Shown here: positions 1-8,724 of the stretch, one piece after another
Layout of the letters: every line of letters begins with the position of its first letter
How positions within the stretch are numbered: position 1 is the stretch's first letter
NCBI GenBank assembly: GCA_913060875.1
Contig: CAJXSL010000002.1
Location: 248,001-312,000 of the forward strand
Length of the DNA: 64,000 bases
DNA from: an uncultured Desulfobacteraceae bacterium
Lineage (GTDB): Bacteria > Desulfobacterota > Desulfobacteria > Desulfobacterales > UBA5852
Direction: 5' to 3'
Position numbers and translations under genes: made by a program
The notes under the pieces: generated by a model
Seen by the model: the letters and a program-made list of their open reading frames with translations, nothing else
What the model was told of the DNA's origin: nothing
The model's database searches: none

Positions 1-968
1 CCGCCATCGGCGGCATGGTGGTTCCGGCCGGTGTCTACCTGGCCCTGCAGTGGGGGGAGCCGGGCGCACGGGGATGGGGTATCCCCATGGCCACGGACAT
101 TGCTTTCGTGGTGGGATGCCTGGCGGTATTGGGCCAAAGGATTCCCGGCAGCCTGCGCGTTCTGCTGCTGTCCCTGGCCATTGCCGACGATATTGGCGCC
201 ATTCTGGTCATCGCCATCGGATATACCGAAAGCCTCAACATGATCGCCCTCGGACTGGGGGCCCTTGGCATCGCCGCCCTTCCGCTGATGATGAAAGTCG
301 GTATCCGCACCCAACCCCTCTATTACGCCGTGATGGTATTGACCTGGTTGGCCTTTCACGAATCCGGCATCCATGCCACGATTGCCGGTGTGATCTTCGG
401 TCTACTGATGCCCACCCAGTCCTGGATCAGCGAAAGCCGCCTGGAAACCATCGTCAGCAAGACGCGTCACTTTCTGATGGGCGATGGATGGAGTTCGGGC
501 CAGCGCTACGCCATGCTGCGCCAGATGGAGCAGGCCACCCGCAAAAGCCTATCCCCCCTGGAACGCCACGAGACGGACCTGCATCCCTGGGTGGGGTTTC
601 TGATCATGCCGGTGTTCGCCCTGGCCAACGCCGGTGTGCCGGTCCAACTCGCCGATATCCTCAACCCTGTGGCGGTGGCCACGGCGCTGGGCTTGTTTGT
701 GGGCAAACCGGTAGGCATTCTACTCTTCAGCTGGCTCGCGGTTAAAGCCGGTATCGCCCGTCTCCCCGAGGGCGTCAACTGGGGCGCCATCCTGGGCGGC
801 GGCTTCCTGGCCGGCATCGGCTTTACCATGGCGTTGTTCATTTCCAGCCTGGCATTGAGCGGCGATATCCTGGATGCCGCCAAGGTCGGGGTCATGGCCG
901 GATCGGCTCTCAGCGCGGTATGCGGCGTGACCCTGCTGATCGTTTTTCTGCCCAAGCCGTCTTCATAA
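1..968 (+). CDS. nhaA: Na+/H+ antiporter NhaA, 5' part outside window
   Basis: This inner-membrane protein exchanges protons for Na+ and serves pH and sodium homeostasis. The reading frame is already open at base 3 and reads AIGGMVVPAG, a conserved NhaA segment, so the true start lies upstream; about 320 of the usual 390-440 residues are present. Conserved stretches include MATDIAFVVG, IADDIGAILVIAI with the paired aspartates of the ion-binding site, and the C-terminal GGGFLAGIGFTMALFIS. The rest is alternating hydrophobic helices. It ends in TAA and is followed by a 272-bp repeat, with no co-directional gene after it. Confidence 0.95.
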   Translation, partial: AIGGMVVPAGVYLALQWGEPGARGWGIPMATDIAFVVGCLAVLGQRIPGSLRVLLLSLAIADDIGAILVIAIGYTESLNMIALGLGALGIAALPLMMKVGIRTQPLYYAVMVLTWLAFHESGIHATIAGVIFGLLMPTQSWISESRLETIVSKTRHFLMGDGWSSGQRYAMLRQMEQATRKSLSPLERHETDLHPWVGFLIMPVFALANAGVPVQLADILNPVAVATALGLFVGKPVGILLFSWLAVKAGIARLPEGVNWGAILGGGFLAGIGFTMALFISSLALSGDILDAAKVGVMAGSALSAVCGVTLLIVFLPKPSS

Positions 969-1033
969 TGGGCCTGGTCCGCAACCTCTAACTTACCGAT
1001 TTCATTAGCGTCCAGCTTACGTCGGAATTGCGA

Positions 1034-1305
1034 GTATATATCCGGGCCCGGAGGACCCGGCTTTGGGTTGCCCCTGGAAGGGGGGATGCTGCAATCACGA
1101 GAAACAATAGGCGTCAGAAGACAGAATTCAGGAGCCAGAAGGATTTTGATGTCGCTTCGCTCCGTCTTTTGAAAAAGATCGAATGCGCCGAAGGCGAAAA
1201 CCTTATTCTGACTTCTGGATTCTGACGCCTGAATTCCTATACGACGATTACGGCGGAGCCAATTATCTCTGACCTGCCCCAGAGGACCAGGTTTTCTGGA
1301 CCAAA
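1034..1305. repeat. 272-bp interspersed repeat, copy 1
   Basis: This block is nearly identical to 53031-53300 and 57620-57891, always intergenic and in the same orientation. It starts at GTATATATCCGGGCCCGGAG and ends at TTTTCTGGACCAAA. Inside, GGCGTCAGAA (1110-1119) pairs with TTCTGACGCC (1220-1229), CCAGAAG pairs with CTTCTGG, and GAATTCAGG pairs with CCTGAATTC, so a folded transcript is possible. A 65-codon frame runs through it, but substitutions between copies mostly change amino acids, so I do not call it coding. No transposase and no clear target duplication is visible. Confidence 0.9.
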
Positions 1306-1313
1306 TAAAACAT

Positions 1314-1345
1314 AGCACCCGCTCCGTATCACCGAAGCGGGTGCT
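1314..1345. terminator. bidirectional intrinsic terminator
   Basis: Perfect 10-bp arms AGCACCCGCT and AGCGGGTGCT surround a 12-nt loop. TCTTTT follows on the plus strand, and a T-rich stretch (ATGTTTTATTT) follows on the minus strand. It lies 31 bp past the stop of the minus-strand VWA gene, so it probably ends that transcript and anything reading out of nhaA through the repeat. Confidence 0.7.
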
Positions 1346-1375
1346 CTTTTCAATCACGCGGTTAGCGGTCCACCG

Positions 1376-3430
1376 CTATTCCTTCTGTTCGTACTCCAGC
1401 GTCACCGTCACCGTCCGGTTCAGGGCCCGGTTTTCCGGCAGCCCGTTTCCGTAGAGCGGGTCAAAAGGCCCCATTCCCATGTGGGTAACAGTCTCCGAGG
1501 GATCATCCCCCAAAGCCGCCATGATCTGGTCGTAAACTGCTTGGGCACGGCGTTCGGACAGCTTGAGATTGTACGCTTCCTTGCCGATGTTATCCGTATG
1601 GCCGACAATGCCCACTTTGGCCTCGGGGAATTGGCGAATGCGGTCGACAATGGTTGCCACCACCGAGGCGTTGCGCTCCTTGATGGTGTCGCTGTCGAAG
1701 TCAAACAGGATCAGGGCATATTTTTCCTGTACACGATACCCCAGGTTGCGGGCCTGCTGGGTTTCCCTCTGGATGAACTCGATGGTCAGGGGCCCGGATG
1801 TCAGCGTCAGGGCCTGGTTTTCCACATCCACCACTTCCAGTTCGGCGGTCAGCTGGCCATACTGTGACAGGGCCGTCGGTGTCAGGGCCTCGTCCGCGAG
1901 AATCATTTCTGCGTCGAGGGCACCATTCCCCTTCTGGGTGAAAATCGGCTGGCCGTCGGCCAGAACGGCCAGGCGCCAGCTTTCAATGCCATGCTCGGAT
2001 GCCACGACGGGCTGAACGGTCAATCCTTCCTGATCGCTGTGCGCCTCCACATAGGTGCTGCGGACCACGTCCAGGATAGCGTCATCTTCGGATCGGATTT
2101 CCACCCGCTGGTTTTCCTCCCGTCCTTCCGGGCTGCGGCCCGAAGTGGGTACTTCCGGCAGGTTGCGTGCCTCCACTGCCATGCGGGCCGGATCGATGCC
2201 CCATATGTACTGCAAGTAAGCTTTAACTTTCTCGGCACGGGCCCGGGAGAGATCCTTGCGCCCTTTTTCGTCGCCGTAATTGGCGTTGCACCCCACCAGC
2301 GTAATCTGGGCCTCCGGGTTGGCACGCAACCGCAAACCAATGATATTCAAAAGATTGGCATATTTCTCCTTAGTGCCCCGCAACGCCTCCTCTTTGAAAG
2401 ATTGGGTCTGCCCCTGATCCTGAAACCGCATGTAGCGTGCGTCGATGCTGCTTTCCCCCTCTGCAAAATACACATAGTTCAACAGGGGGGCGCTGTCGAT
2501 GGTGGTGATCTCTTCGATGCGCATGGTGTCCGCGCCCATGGCGAGACGGCCGGTGGGCGGAAACAGAAACTGGTAGTCCACCACATAGCGGTAGAGCAAT
2601 TTGGATGAAACGGCCTGAAAGATCGGCTCAAGTTCGGCGGCAGTAGTGGCTTTCCAGGTTTTACCGTCATGATCTTGTGTAAATGATTTCAGGAAGGGAT
2701 CCATCCGGCTGCCGGGCATGTAGTCGATGCCATACACCTCGAGCTTGGCAATATCCTGGGCCGCTTTGCGAACCGCATCTTCCGGGTAGGCACTGTTGAT
2801 ATCTTCCCCGTCGGTGAAAATCACCATGAATTTGTGGCTTTCTTCCGGCATCCGGCCAATCAGGTCCAGGCCGGCCAGCATGCCTTCGTAAAGGACGGTT
2901 TTGGCGGTCAGCCCGCTGTCGAAACTCGCTTCGAGGAAGGCCCTCAGTTCATCGGGTTGGTTGGACTGCTTTACGGTGACGTGCAGGGGTTTGCCGCCGA
3001 AGTCCCGGGTTTTGTCATCGTTGAAAACGATCATGGTGATGTTGTCGATGGGCCGCATGATGGTGTAGATATTCTCCATGGCTTTGAGAATGGATTGCAC
3101 GGCCCGCCGCTGTTTCATGCTGGCGGAGTTGTCCACCACCAGCACGATATTGAGACTGACGTCCTGGCTGGTTTCGAGGGTTTCGACCCCGAGGATTTTG
3201 GCCGGCTTGCCCTTGCGCAGGAAGACAAAATCTTCGGCCGTGAGATCCCGCAAGGGTTCGCCCCCATTGTCCGAAGCCGAAATGAGCAGTTTCCCCGGCG
3301 CGATGAATTGATACGAAAAGTCTGCCGCCTTCTCCGGTTTCTGAATTTCGATCGACTCCTGGCAAAAACCCGGATTCACATAGATCAACAGGAATAAAAG
3401 TCCGACAAACAACGCGCACAATTTCTTCAT
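1376..3430 (-). CDS. secreted VWA-domain protein with OmpA-like domains
   Basis: A 684-residue envelope protein. The start at 3430 is chosen because AGGAGG lies just upstream and a signal peptide follows (MKKLCALFVGLLFLLIYVNPGFCQ); the open frame extends further only into a repeat. The von Willebrand A domain (about residues 90-290) has the MIDAS motif DNSAS at 100-104. An OmpA-like segment follows at about 395-480, and a clearer C-terminal OmpA/peptidoglycan-binding domain at about 570-680 contains GHTDNIGKEAYNLKLSERRA. It probably works in the periplasm or at the outer membrane, anchored to peptidoglycan. The ligand is unknown and no operon partner is visible. Confidence 0.85.
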   Translation of the reverse strand: MKKLCALFVGLLFLLIYVNPGFCQESIEIQKPEKAADFSYQFIAPGKLLISASDNGGEPLRDLTAEDFVFLRKGKPAKILGVETLETSQDVSLNIVLVVDNSASMKQRRAVQSILKAMENIYTIMRPIDNITMIVFNDDKTRDFGGKPLHVTVKQSNQPDELRAFLEASFDSGLTAKTVLYEGMLAGLDLIGRMPEESHKFMVIFTDGEDINSAYPEDAVRKAAQDIAKLEVYGIDYMPGSRMDPFLKSFTQDHDGKTWKATTAAELEPIFQAVSSKLLYRYVVDYQFLFPPTGRLAMGADTMRIEEITTIDSAPLLNYVYFAEGESSIDARYMRFQDQGQTQSFKEEALRGTKEKYANLLNIIGLRLRANPEAQITLVGCNANYGDEKGRKDLSRARAEKVKAYLQYIWGIDPARMAVEARNLPEVPTSGRSPEGREENQRVEIRSEDDAILDVVRSTYVEAHSDQEGLTVQPVVASEHGIESWRLAVLADGQPIFTQKGNGALDAEMILADEALTPTALSQYGQLTAELEVVDVENQALTLTSGPLTIEFIQRETQQARNLGYRVQEKYALILFDFDSDTIKERNASVVATIVDRIRQFPEAKVGIVGHTDNIGKEAYNLKLSERRAQAVYDQIMAALGDDPSETVTHMGMGPFDPLYGNGLPENRALNRTVTVTLEYEQKE

Positions 3431-3814
3431 TTTTCCTCCTGGCTTAGGAATGTTAACGCGAAGGCACAACGCCGATAGCGGGCGAAAAGGCTTTTTTGAG
3501 ATGGTTTCTGGTGAGAGGGACATTAACCCAACTTTTTTTCCTTTTCAACCATCACCTATATTTTGGGTTCCGACAATAAGATGTTAACCGTAAGCGGCAT
3601 GATCACCACCGGGCCTTACCGCTATGCCCATACGATGATTGACAATGATCCTCGATATCGATAAATTTAATCCTACGGAGATAACTTTTCCAACACGATT
3701 CCTCCCGGATCCGATATCTTCTTCCTGACACGGATTGAAACCGGCAACCCATGCCTGCATCTGTTTTCCGAATCCTCGTCATTACCGGACACAACCTGCT
3801 GCGGAGCGCGTAAA
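3431..3814. other. divergent intergenic region
   Basis: These 384 bases separate the divergent VWA/OmpA and SagB-like genes. They hold the VWA gene's AGGAGG ribosome site at the left edge, a short repeat at 3466-3512, and an AT-rich stretch around 3520-3680 that probably carries the promoters. No convincing -35/-10 pair or RNA could be fixed. Confidence 0.5.
3466..3512. repeat. short interspersed repeat, shared with 55722-55773
   Basis: GGCACAACGCCGATA, then CGGGCGAAAA and CTTTTTTGAGAT, recur at 55722-55773 with only a few changes. Both copies are in gene-free DNA, and the second just touches the end of a gene. Too short to classify. Confidence 0.6.
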
Positions 3815-4546
3815 ATGGCGTTTTCAAAGAATCGCAGGACATTCTTTCGACAAGCTTTGCGCTGCTGCACCACCATCGGGATTTTACCTGTTTGCTGGCG
3901 TCAAACCGGTGCTGCTGCTGAAACGACAAAGCAACAGGAGGCCTTTATGCAATTGCCCCAACCGCGCTTGGAGGGACCCGTTTCGGTGGAGAAGGCCGTC
4001 CAACGCCGCAGGACCATCCGGGCCTATGCAGACCGGCCCCTGGGAATCGACACGCTGGCGCAGCTTCTTTGGGCTGCCGGCGGTATTACGGAAGACCGCG
4101 GCTTCAAGCGCGCCGCCCCTTCCGCCGGAGCCCTCTACCCCATGGACATCTATGTCGTGACGGGGTCGAACAGCATCGCGTCACGGCACGCCGGCGTTTA
4201 TCACTACCAGCCGACAGGCCACTCGCTGTCTGCGACCGCATCGGGAGACCGCCGAATTCAACTTGCCAGGACATCCCTTGGCCAAATGTGGATGGCCGAG
4301 GCACCGATCAGTCTCGTCCTGACCGCTGAATACAGCCGGATCACCGGCAAGTACGGCGATCGCGGCGTTCGCTACGCCTGGATCGAAGCCGGCCATATGG
4401 GCCAGAATATTTTTCTCCAGGCCGAAGCCCTGGGCCTCAAAGCCGGCATTGTAGGGGCGTTTCACGATCAGCAACTCGCCCGGGACCTGGCATTGCCCCC
4501 TGCCCGTGTTCCCTTGCTGGTGATGCCGGTAGGCTATCCGAAATAG
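3815..4546 (+). CDS. SagB-type nitroreductase-fold oxidoreductase with Tat signal
   Basis: A 243-residue flavin-dependent oxidoreductase of the SagB/ThcOx branch of the nitroreductase fold. The N terminus carries a twin-arginine motif (NRRTFFRQ, arginines at 7-8) and a hydrophobic stretch, so export in folded form with FMN is inferred. The core begins at about residue 55 (VQRRRTIRAY) and shows the family features APSAGALYPMDIYVV and EAGHMGQNIFLQAEALGLKAGIVGAF. In bacteriocin clusters SagB oxidises azolines, but no cyclase or precursor gene is near, so this is more likely a stand-alone family member of unknown substrate. Confidence 0.8.
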   Translation: MAFSKNRRTFFRQALRCCTTIGILPVCWRQTGAAAETTKQQEAFMQLPQPRLEGPVSVEKAVQRRRTIRAYADRPLGIDTLAQLLWAAGGITEDRGFKRAAPSAGALYPMDIYVVTGSNSIASRHAGVYHYQPTGHSLSATASGDRRIQLARTSLGQMWMAEAPISLVLTAEYSRITGKYGDRGVRYAWIEAGHMGQNIFLQAEALGLKAGIVGAFHDQQLARDLALPPARVPLLVMPVGYPK

Positions 4547-4597
4547 GATTTTCAATCGATTGTGTTGCGAATCGATGCAACCCATGTTCAGCTCAAA

Positions 4598-4730
4598 CCC
4601 GAATATTTCACGCGTTCGAGCTGTTCATTGGCAAGCCATCAGGGGCGCCGCTGTACACCTGTACCGCAAGCCCCTGTTAACGCGGCCAATGGGCACATCT
4701 CGGGCGCGCCCGTAAAGTGAAATATTCGGG
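4598..4730. repeat. palindromic interspersed repeat, copy A
   Basis: The best-formed member of a family of about 130 bp. Perfect 14-bp outer arms CCCGAATATTTCAC (4598-4611) and GTGAAATATTCGGG (4717-4730) enclose nested arms CATTGGC/GCCAATG (4626-4632, 4685-4691) and CAGGGGC/GCCCCTG (4640-4646, 4670-4676). The whole could fold into one long interrupted hairpin. Relatives lie at 6718-6845 (inverted), 12376-12462 (internally deleted) and 33150-33297, all between genes. Confidence 0.85.
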
Positions 4731-4817
4731 ATAGGGTGCCACTGAACAAAGAAGCATTCGCCTGACCCGGGCGGTCTGGTTGGCCATCCGCGCGGTGGGC
4801 AGGCAAAGGGGCCGGCC

Positions 4818-5540
4818 ATGGCTCGTATCAACGGTCAAAAAATCGCCAAACGTGCAATTGCGCTGGGCGCCTCACGCATCGGGCTCGTCTCCATCACAGC
4901 ACTGGGGGAGGCCCCTTCACACCGGGTTCAGCCATTAAATCTAAAAGGGATCAGCACTGGCACGGTGGTCGTCCTGGCCTTGGCGCACCCCGCGCGCCAG
5001 CCTGAAATGGACTGGTGGGACAACTGGCATGGTGGGACCCTGGGCAACCGTCGGCTCATCAACATCAGTCTTCGACTGGTGAAGTGGATTCGCAAAAAGT
5101 ATGCGGTGGAAGCCTCTGAAGTGCCCTATCACGTCGAGCGCAGCGGTGTATTCCTCAAGGATGCCGCCATCCTGTCGGGGATGGGGGTGATGGGACGCAA
5201 CAATCTTCTGATCACGCCCCAATTCGGCCCACGGGTGCGCCTGAGGGCCCTGCTGTTGGATTTTCCCGTGGCGGGAACCGGGCCATTGGAAGGATTTGAT
5301 CCCTGCAAGGGGTGCGGCGCCCCGTGCCTGAGTGCCTGCCCCCGTGAAGCCTTCGGCAGTGGGGCCTACCAACGCGACCACTGCCAATTGCAGATGAGAG
5401 CGGACGAGGCCAACCCCATCGCCCTGCGGTCGCCCGTGATGGGTACGGCGACCAAGTTCAAAGTCCCCTATTGCCGCCTGTGCGAACTGTCCTGCCCGGT
5501 GGGCGACGATACCCTCAATTGGGCGTATCCCCGTAAATAA
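4818..5540 (+). CDS. QueG-like 4Fe-4S protein
   Basis: A 240-residue soluble protein resembling the C-terminal half of epoxyqueuosine reductase and related corrinoid/Fe-S reductases. Two cluster motifs are visible: CKGCGAPCLSACP (about residues 163-175) and CRLCELSCP (about 222-230). GVFLKDAAILSGMGVMGRNNLL resembles the QueG segment before the clusters. It is shorter than QueG (about 350-380), and the HEAT-like C-terminal part is absent, so it is a related oxidoreductase rather than QueG itself. The 3' end overlaps the convergent methyltransferase gene by 26 bp. Confidence 0.75.
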   Translation: MARINGQKIAKRAIALGASRIGLVSITALGEAPSHRVQPLNLKGISTGTVVVLALAHPARQPEMDWWDNWHGGTLGNRRLINISLRLVKWIRKKYAVEASEVPYHVERSGVFLKDAAILSGMGVMGRNNLLITPQFGPRVRLRALLLDFPVAGTGPLEGFDPCKGCGAPCLSACPREAFGSGAYQRDHCQLQMRADEANPIALRSPVMGTATKFKVPYCRLCELSCPVGDDTLNWAYPRK

Positions 5541-6432
5541 AAATCTCCCGCTGGGTGGAATTTCCCGTATAGGCCGACACCCGGTGCAAATCGACCCCCC
5601 ACTGAACCGGCAGCCCCCGTCTGAAGGAAAGACCGCTGCCCAGGATGTAGCCCAAGCCACGGGACCAGTCCGGATCGTGTTCAAAGGAAAACCCGCCGCA
5701 GGCCATCACCCCCATCTCTCTTGAATAAGGCAGGATGACGATCTGGTCCGGACCTGGTTTGATTTTCGGGGCGATCCCCTCAGCCTTGAGCAGTTGGACA
5801 AACGCCTGTCCCACTGCGGGCTCGGGGTTGATCAGCAGGATCGAATCGATGGCGGCCGCCGGCAGGCTGAGCAACAGATCGGCCTTGGCCCTGAGGAAAA
5901 CCAGATTAGAGGGCGCATCCTGCTGGGTCGGCAGCTGACGTGCGCACCAGAGTCGCGCGATCTTGCTGTAATAGGAACCATTGGCCGGATCACGCCCGCA
6001 GTCGTAAAGGTCAGTGGCAATGACCCCCATGTCGGGATTCTGCTGGGCAATACGTCGTGCCGCCTCACCGCTGCCGCAACCCACTTCCAGCAGGACCCGC
6101 GGCATCCGCAAGATATCATTGACCTTGCTGATATCGCCGATGTGATTGCCATGACGCGTAAGATAGCGAAACAGTTCGGATGGATCCGGTTGCGGGGTAT
6201 CTTGAATGTCACAAAGGGGGACGAGTCTCGGGCATAAGTCCGGCGGGACCGTAATCTTGGACCGGCAACAGGATGGATCCTGGCGACGGCAATGGGATCG
6301 GATGGGTTGCAGAGCGCCATGCCGGCGCTCAGGTATTGGTGATGGGCCCACGGAATAACCAAGCAACATCCGCAGGATGGGCATGACCCGAAACCAGGCC
6401 TTGCGGCCTGCTGCAGAGACACGATTTTTCAC
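5515..6432 (-). CDS. class I SAM-dependent methyltransferase-like protein
   Basis: A 305-residue protein starting with GTG. The Rossmann motif I is clear, LLEVGCGSGEAARRIAQQNP (about residues 113-132), followed by a motif II aspartate in GVIATDLYD. This arrangement recalls the TrmB type, but the rest (AIDSILLINPEPAVGQAF, a C-terminal substrate domain) does not settle the substrate. The first 75 residues are low in recognisable content, and a later start near LCDIQD is possible. A TTGACA box lies about 120 bp upstream of the start. Convergent overlap with the QueG-like gene. Confidence 0.65.
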   Translation of the reverse strand: MKNRVSAAGRKAWFRVMPILRMLLGYSVGPSPIPERRHGALQPIRSHCRRQDPSCCRSKITVPPDLCPRLVPLCDIQDTPQPDPSELFRYLTRHGNHIGDISKVNDILRMPRVLLEVGCGSGEAARRIAQQNPDMGVIATDLYDCGRDPANGSYYSKIARLWCARQLPTQQDAPSNLVFLRAKADLLLSLPAAAIDSILLINPEPAVGQAFVQLLKAEGIAPKIKPGPDQIVILPYSREMGVMACGGFSFEHDPDWSRGLGYILGSGLSFRRGLPVQWGVDLHRVSAYTGNSTQREIFIYGDTPN

Positions 6433-6529
6433 CCCGGTCGTTCTCCCTGAATCGAAATCCGGTTTCGTTCAGTTCCCTTCATATAACTTAGACAGCTGCG
6501 AGGGAATGTGGTGTCCCTGCACATATAAA

Positions 6530-6558
6530 GCTAAATACGCTTCGCGTTGGATTGTCAA
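6530..6558 (-). promoter_or_regulatory. possible sigma-70 promoter of the methyltransferase gene
   Basis: On the minus strand TTGACA (6553-6558) is followed after 17 bp by TTTAGC (6530-6535). The -35 box is perfect and the -10 weak. It lies about 100 bp before the GTG start at 6432. Confidence 0.35.
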
Positions 6559-6717
6559 TGCAATTGTTTATCATTTCATTGACCTCTAGCGCGAACATTT
6601 CATGAATTTTTTTCTACGCAATAACTTTTATGCAAATATTCAGGGCTATCAAAGCGATAGGGGGAATGATTTTCAGGTGACACGTTGCACCCTGCGTCTA
6701 TTTCCAAAATCATCGCT

Positions 6718-6845
6718 AAAAATTTCACACTGCTGTCCCGCCAGAGATGCTCATTAGCAGCATTATCAAGGGCTTGCGGAAGCATTCCTACAGCGGCGCC
6801 CCTGATGCCGTCCAATGAACATCTCGAATGCGTGAAAGGTCCTGG
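6718..6845. repeat. palindromic interspersed repeat, copy B (inverted)
   Basis: The reverse complement of this block aligns with copy A (4598-4730). It keeps CTTTCACGC, ATTCGAGATGTTCATTGG, ATCAGGGGCGCCGCTGTA and TTCCGCAAGCCC. Outer arms are eroded. It fills most of the gap between the methyltransferase and DUF1846 genes; reading frames across it are by-products of the palindrome. Confidence 0.8.
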
Positions 6846-6970
6846 ATGGCCCCTGCCAACGACGTCATTTTATCAGGGTAACTCTGAAATCGACCGGCAG
6901 CTTACGGTAGTCCCGCACAAATCAAGGCGATAAATAGTGGCGCCATCATTCAAAGTGTGGCTTCAGTGTA

Positions 6971-8488
6971 TTACAAGATAAAGAGATCTTTAGTAGAGAA
7001 ATTCGGGTCGCTCGTGAGGTTCACGCCGAGTCGTCGCAATCCGGCTTCGTCCCCGGGTGTAGGGATATACGTCATATGAACCTCACACCCGTGGAGTTGA
7101 TCCAATTTCCCCATGGCCAGCTTGGCCGCAGGGTTGACGGTCGCACTGATGCTGAGGGCGATTAACGTTTCCATCAGGTCAAGACTAAGCGTCTTTTCAT
7201 TGAGCACGTTGGTTTTGAGATTTAGAACCGAATCGACGATGTTGGACGGTAGCAGTTTTATCTTATCGGGGATTTCGGCCAAATGCTTGATGGCGTGCAG
7301 GATAAGACTTGAGGCCGCGTGAAACTGTTTTGAATTGTCGCCGGTCACGATGGTGCCGTTTCCGAGGTCTATGGCGGCACCGCAAAAAATGCCTTCGTTG
7401 CCCCGACCTTTCTCCTGCCCCTTTATGGCGGCCGTGCGCGCCGGCTCAACCACCCGCCGGTATTCAAGTTCCAAATTTAAATCCCGGATTAAAAGTTCCA
7501 CCCGCTGAACCGTTTCCTTGTCGGTCAATCCCATGACATATTCGCATCGATAGCGGAAATACCGCCGAATGAGTTCCTGTTTGGCCGCTTCACGGGTGGC
7601 GTCATCGTCCATAATGGCAAAACCGACGCGATTGACGCCCATATCGGTGGGGGACTTGTAAAACGATTTTCCACCGATAATCTTTTTCAATATTCGTTTT
7701 AGAACAGGGAACACCTCCACATCGCGATTGTAGTTGACCGCCTTATGATTATAAGCCTCCAGGTGAAAAGGGTCTATCAGGTTAAAATCCTTGATATCGG
7801 CAGTGGCGGCTTCATAGGCAATATTTACCGGGTGCTTTAGCGGCAGATTCCAGATCGGAAAAGTTTCGAACTTGGCATATCCGGCAAAAACACCGCGTTT
7901 GTATTCATGATAGACTTGGGAAAGGGACGTCGCCAGTTTTCCACTGCAAGGGCCAGGGCCGGTCACAATAACCAAAGGCTTATCGGTTTCGATAAATTCA
8001 TTGGCACCGTAGCCTTCATCACTGACGATCGAATCCACATCCGTAGGGTATCCCTTCGTGTATTGGTGTGTGTATACCCGGAGGCCTCTTCTCTCCAATT
8101 TGGATTTAAATTGGAGGGCCGACGGTTGGTTTTCAAACCGGGTAATGACAACGCCTAAAATGTCGATCCCCCAGCCACGTAGATCGTCGATGAGTTTAAG
8201 GGCATCGGAATCATATGTGATCCCAAAATCAGCCCGCATTTTTTTCCGCTCGATATCTCCGGCATAGATACAAAGGAGGATATCGGCATTGTCTTTTAAT
8301 GCCTGGAGAAGCCTCATTTTAACATTGGGATCATAACCCGGCAGCACACGGGCGGCATGATAGTCAAACATGAGTTTGCCACCGAATTCGAGGTAGAGTT
8401 TATTGCTGAATTTTTTGGCGCGCTCAAGGATACCGTTTTTTTGCTCTTGGATATATTTCTCATTGTCAAAGGCCAACTTCGCAGTCAT
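6971..8488 (-). CDS. DUF1846 family protein
   Basis: A 505-residue cytosolic protein of the DUF1846 family, whose reaction is not established. It is close to the family length of about 500. Typical segments are the N-terminal FDNEKYIQEQKNGILERAKKF, KLYLEFGGKLMFDYHAARVLPGY, the glycine-rich VTGPGPCSGKLATSL (about residue 180), which resembles a nucleotide-binding loop, and the C-terminal GCEVHMTYIPTPGDEAGLRRLG. Start at 8488 is preferred because AAAGGA precedes it by 6 nt; an ATG at 8494 is the alternative. No partner gene is evident; the kinase genes upstream on the same strand are 237 bp away. Confidence 0.85.
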   Translation of the reverse strand: MTAKLAFDNEKYIQEQKNGILERAKKFSNKLYLEFGGKLMFDYHAARVLPGYDPNVKMRLLQALKDNADILLCIYAGDIERKKMRADFGITYDSDALKLIDDLRGWGIDILGVVITRFENQPSALQFKSKLERRGLRVYTHQYTKGYPTDVDSIVSDEGYGANEFIETDKPLVIVTGPGPCSGKLATSLSQVYHEYKRGVFAGYAKFETFPIWNLPLKHPVNIAYEAATADIKDFNLIDPFHLEAYNHKAVNYNRDVEVFPVLKRILKKIIGGKSFYKSPTDMGVNRVGFAIMDDDATREAAKQELIRRYFRYRCEYVMGLTDKETVQRVELLIRDLNLELEYRRVVEPARTAAIKGQEKGRGNEGIFCGAAIDLGNGTIVTGDNSKQFHAASSLILHAIKHLAEIPDKIKLLPSNIVDSVLNLKTNVLNEKTLSLDLMETLIALSISATVNPAAKLAMGKLDQLHGCEVHMTYIPTPGDEAGLRRLGVNLTSDPNFSTKDLFIL

Positions 8489-8724
8489 GCTCATTCCTTT
8501 ATTCAATTTGCGGCCGATTCGCATCAACGTGGTTAAAGGATAGTTTTCTCTTATGCTAGATATATTTTCGCCACTGTCTTACGTGAAAGAAATACTAAAA
8601 TCAAGATTGGGAAACTGAGGCGGATTGAATAAAATGCACGACCACTGGAATTGCGGCCTGGTGGCCCAAGCGCAACTGACGGCACTTGGCAAGCTTTAAC
8701 GCTTTCCCTTGGCGGGCAATGCAT

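Noticed and set aside
1028-1225. 65-codon open frame inside the 272-bp repeat, also open in the other two copies
   Set aside because: Changes between copies are mostly amino-acid changing and the start differs in each copy; the open frame follows from repeat identity, not coding selection.
6600-6815. 71-codon minus-strand frame
   Set aside because: It runs through palindromic repeat copy B, has no ribosome site and resembles no family.
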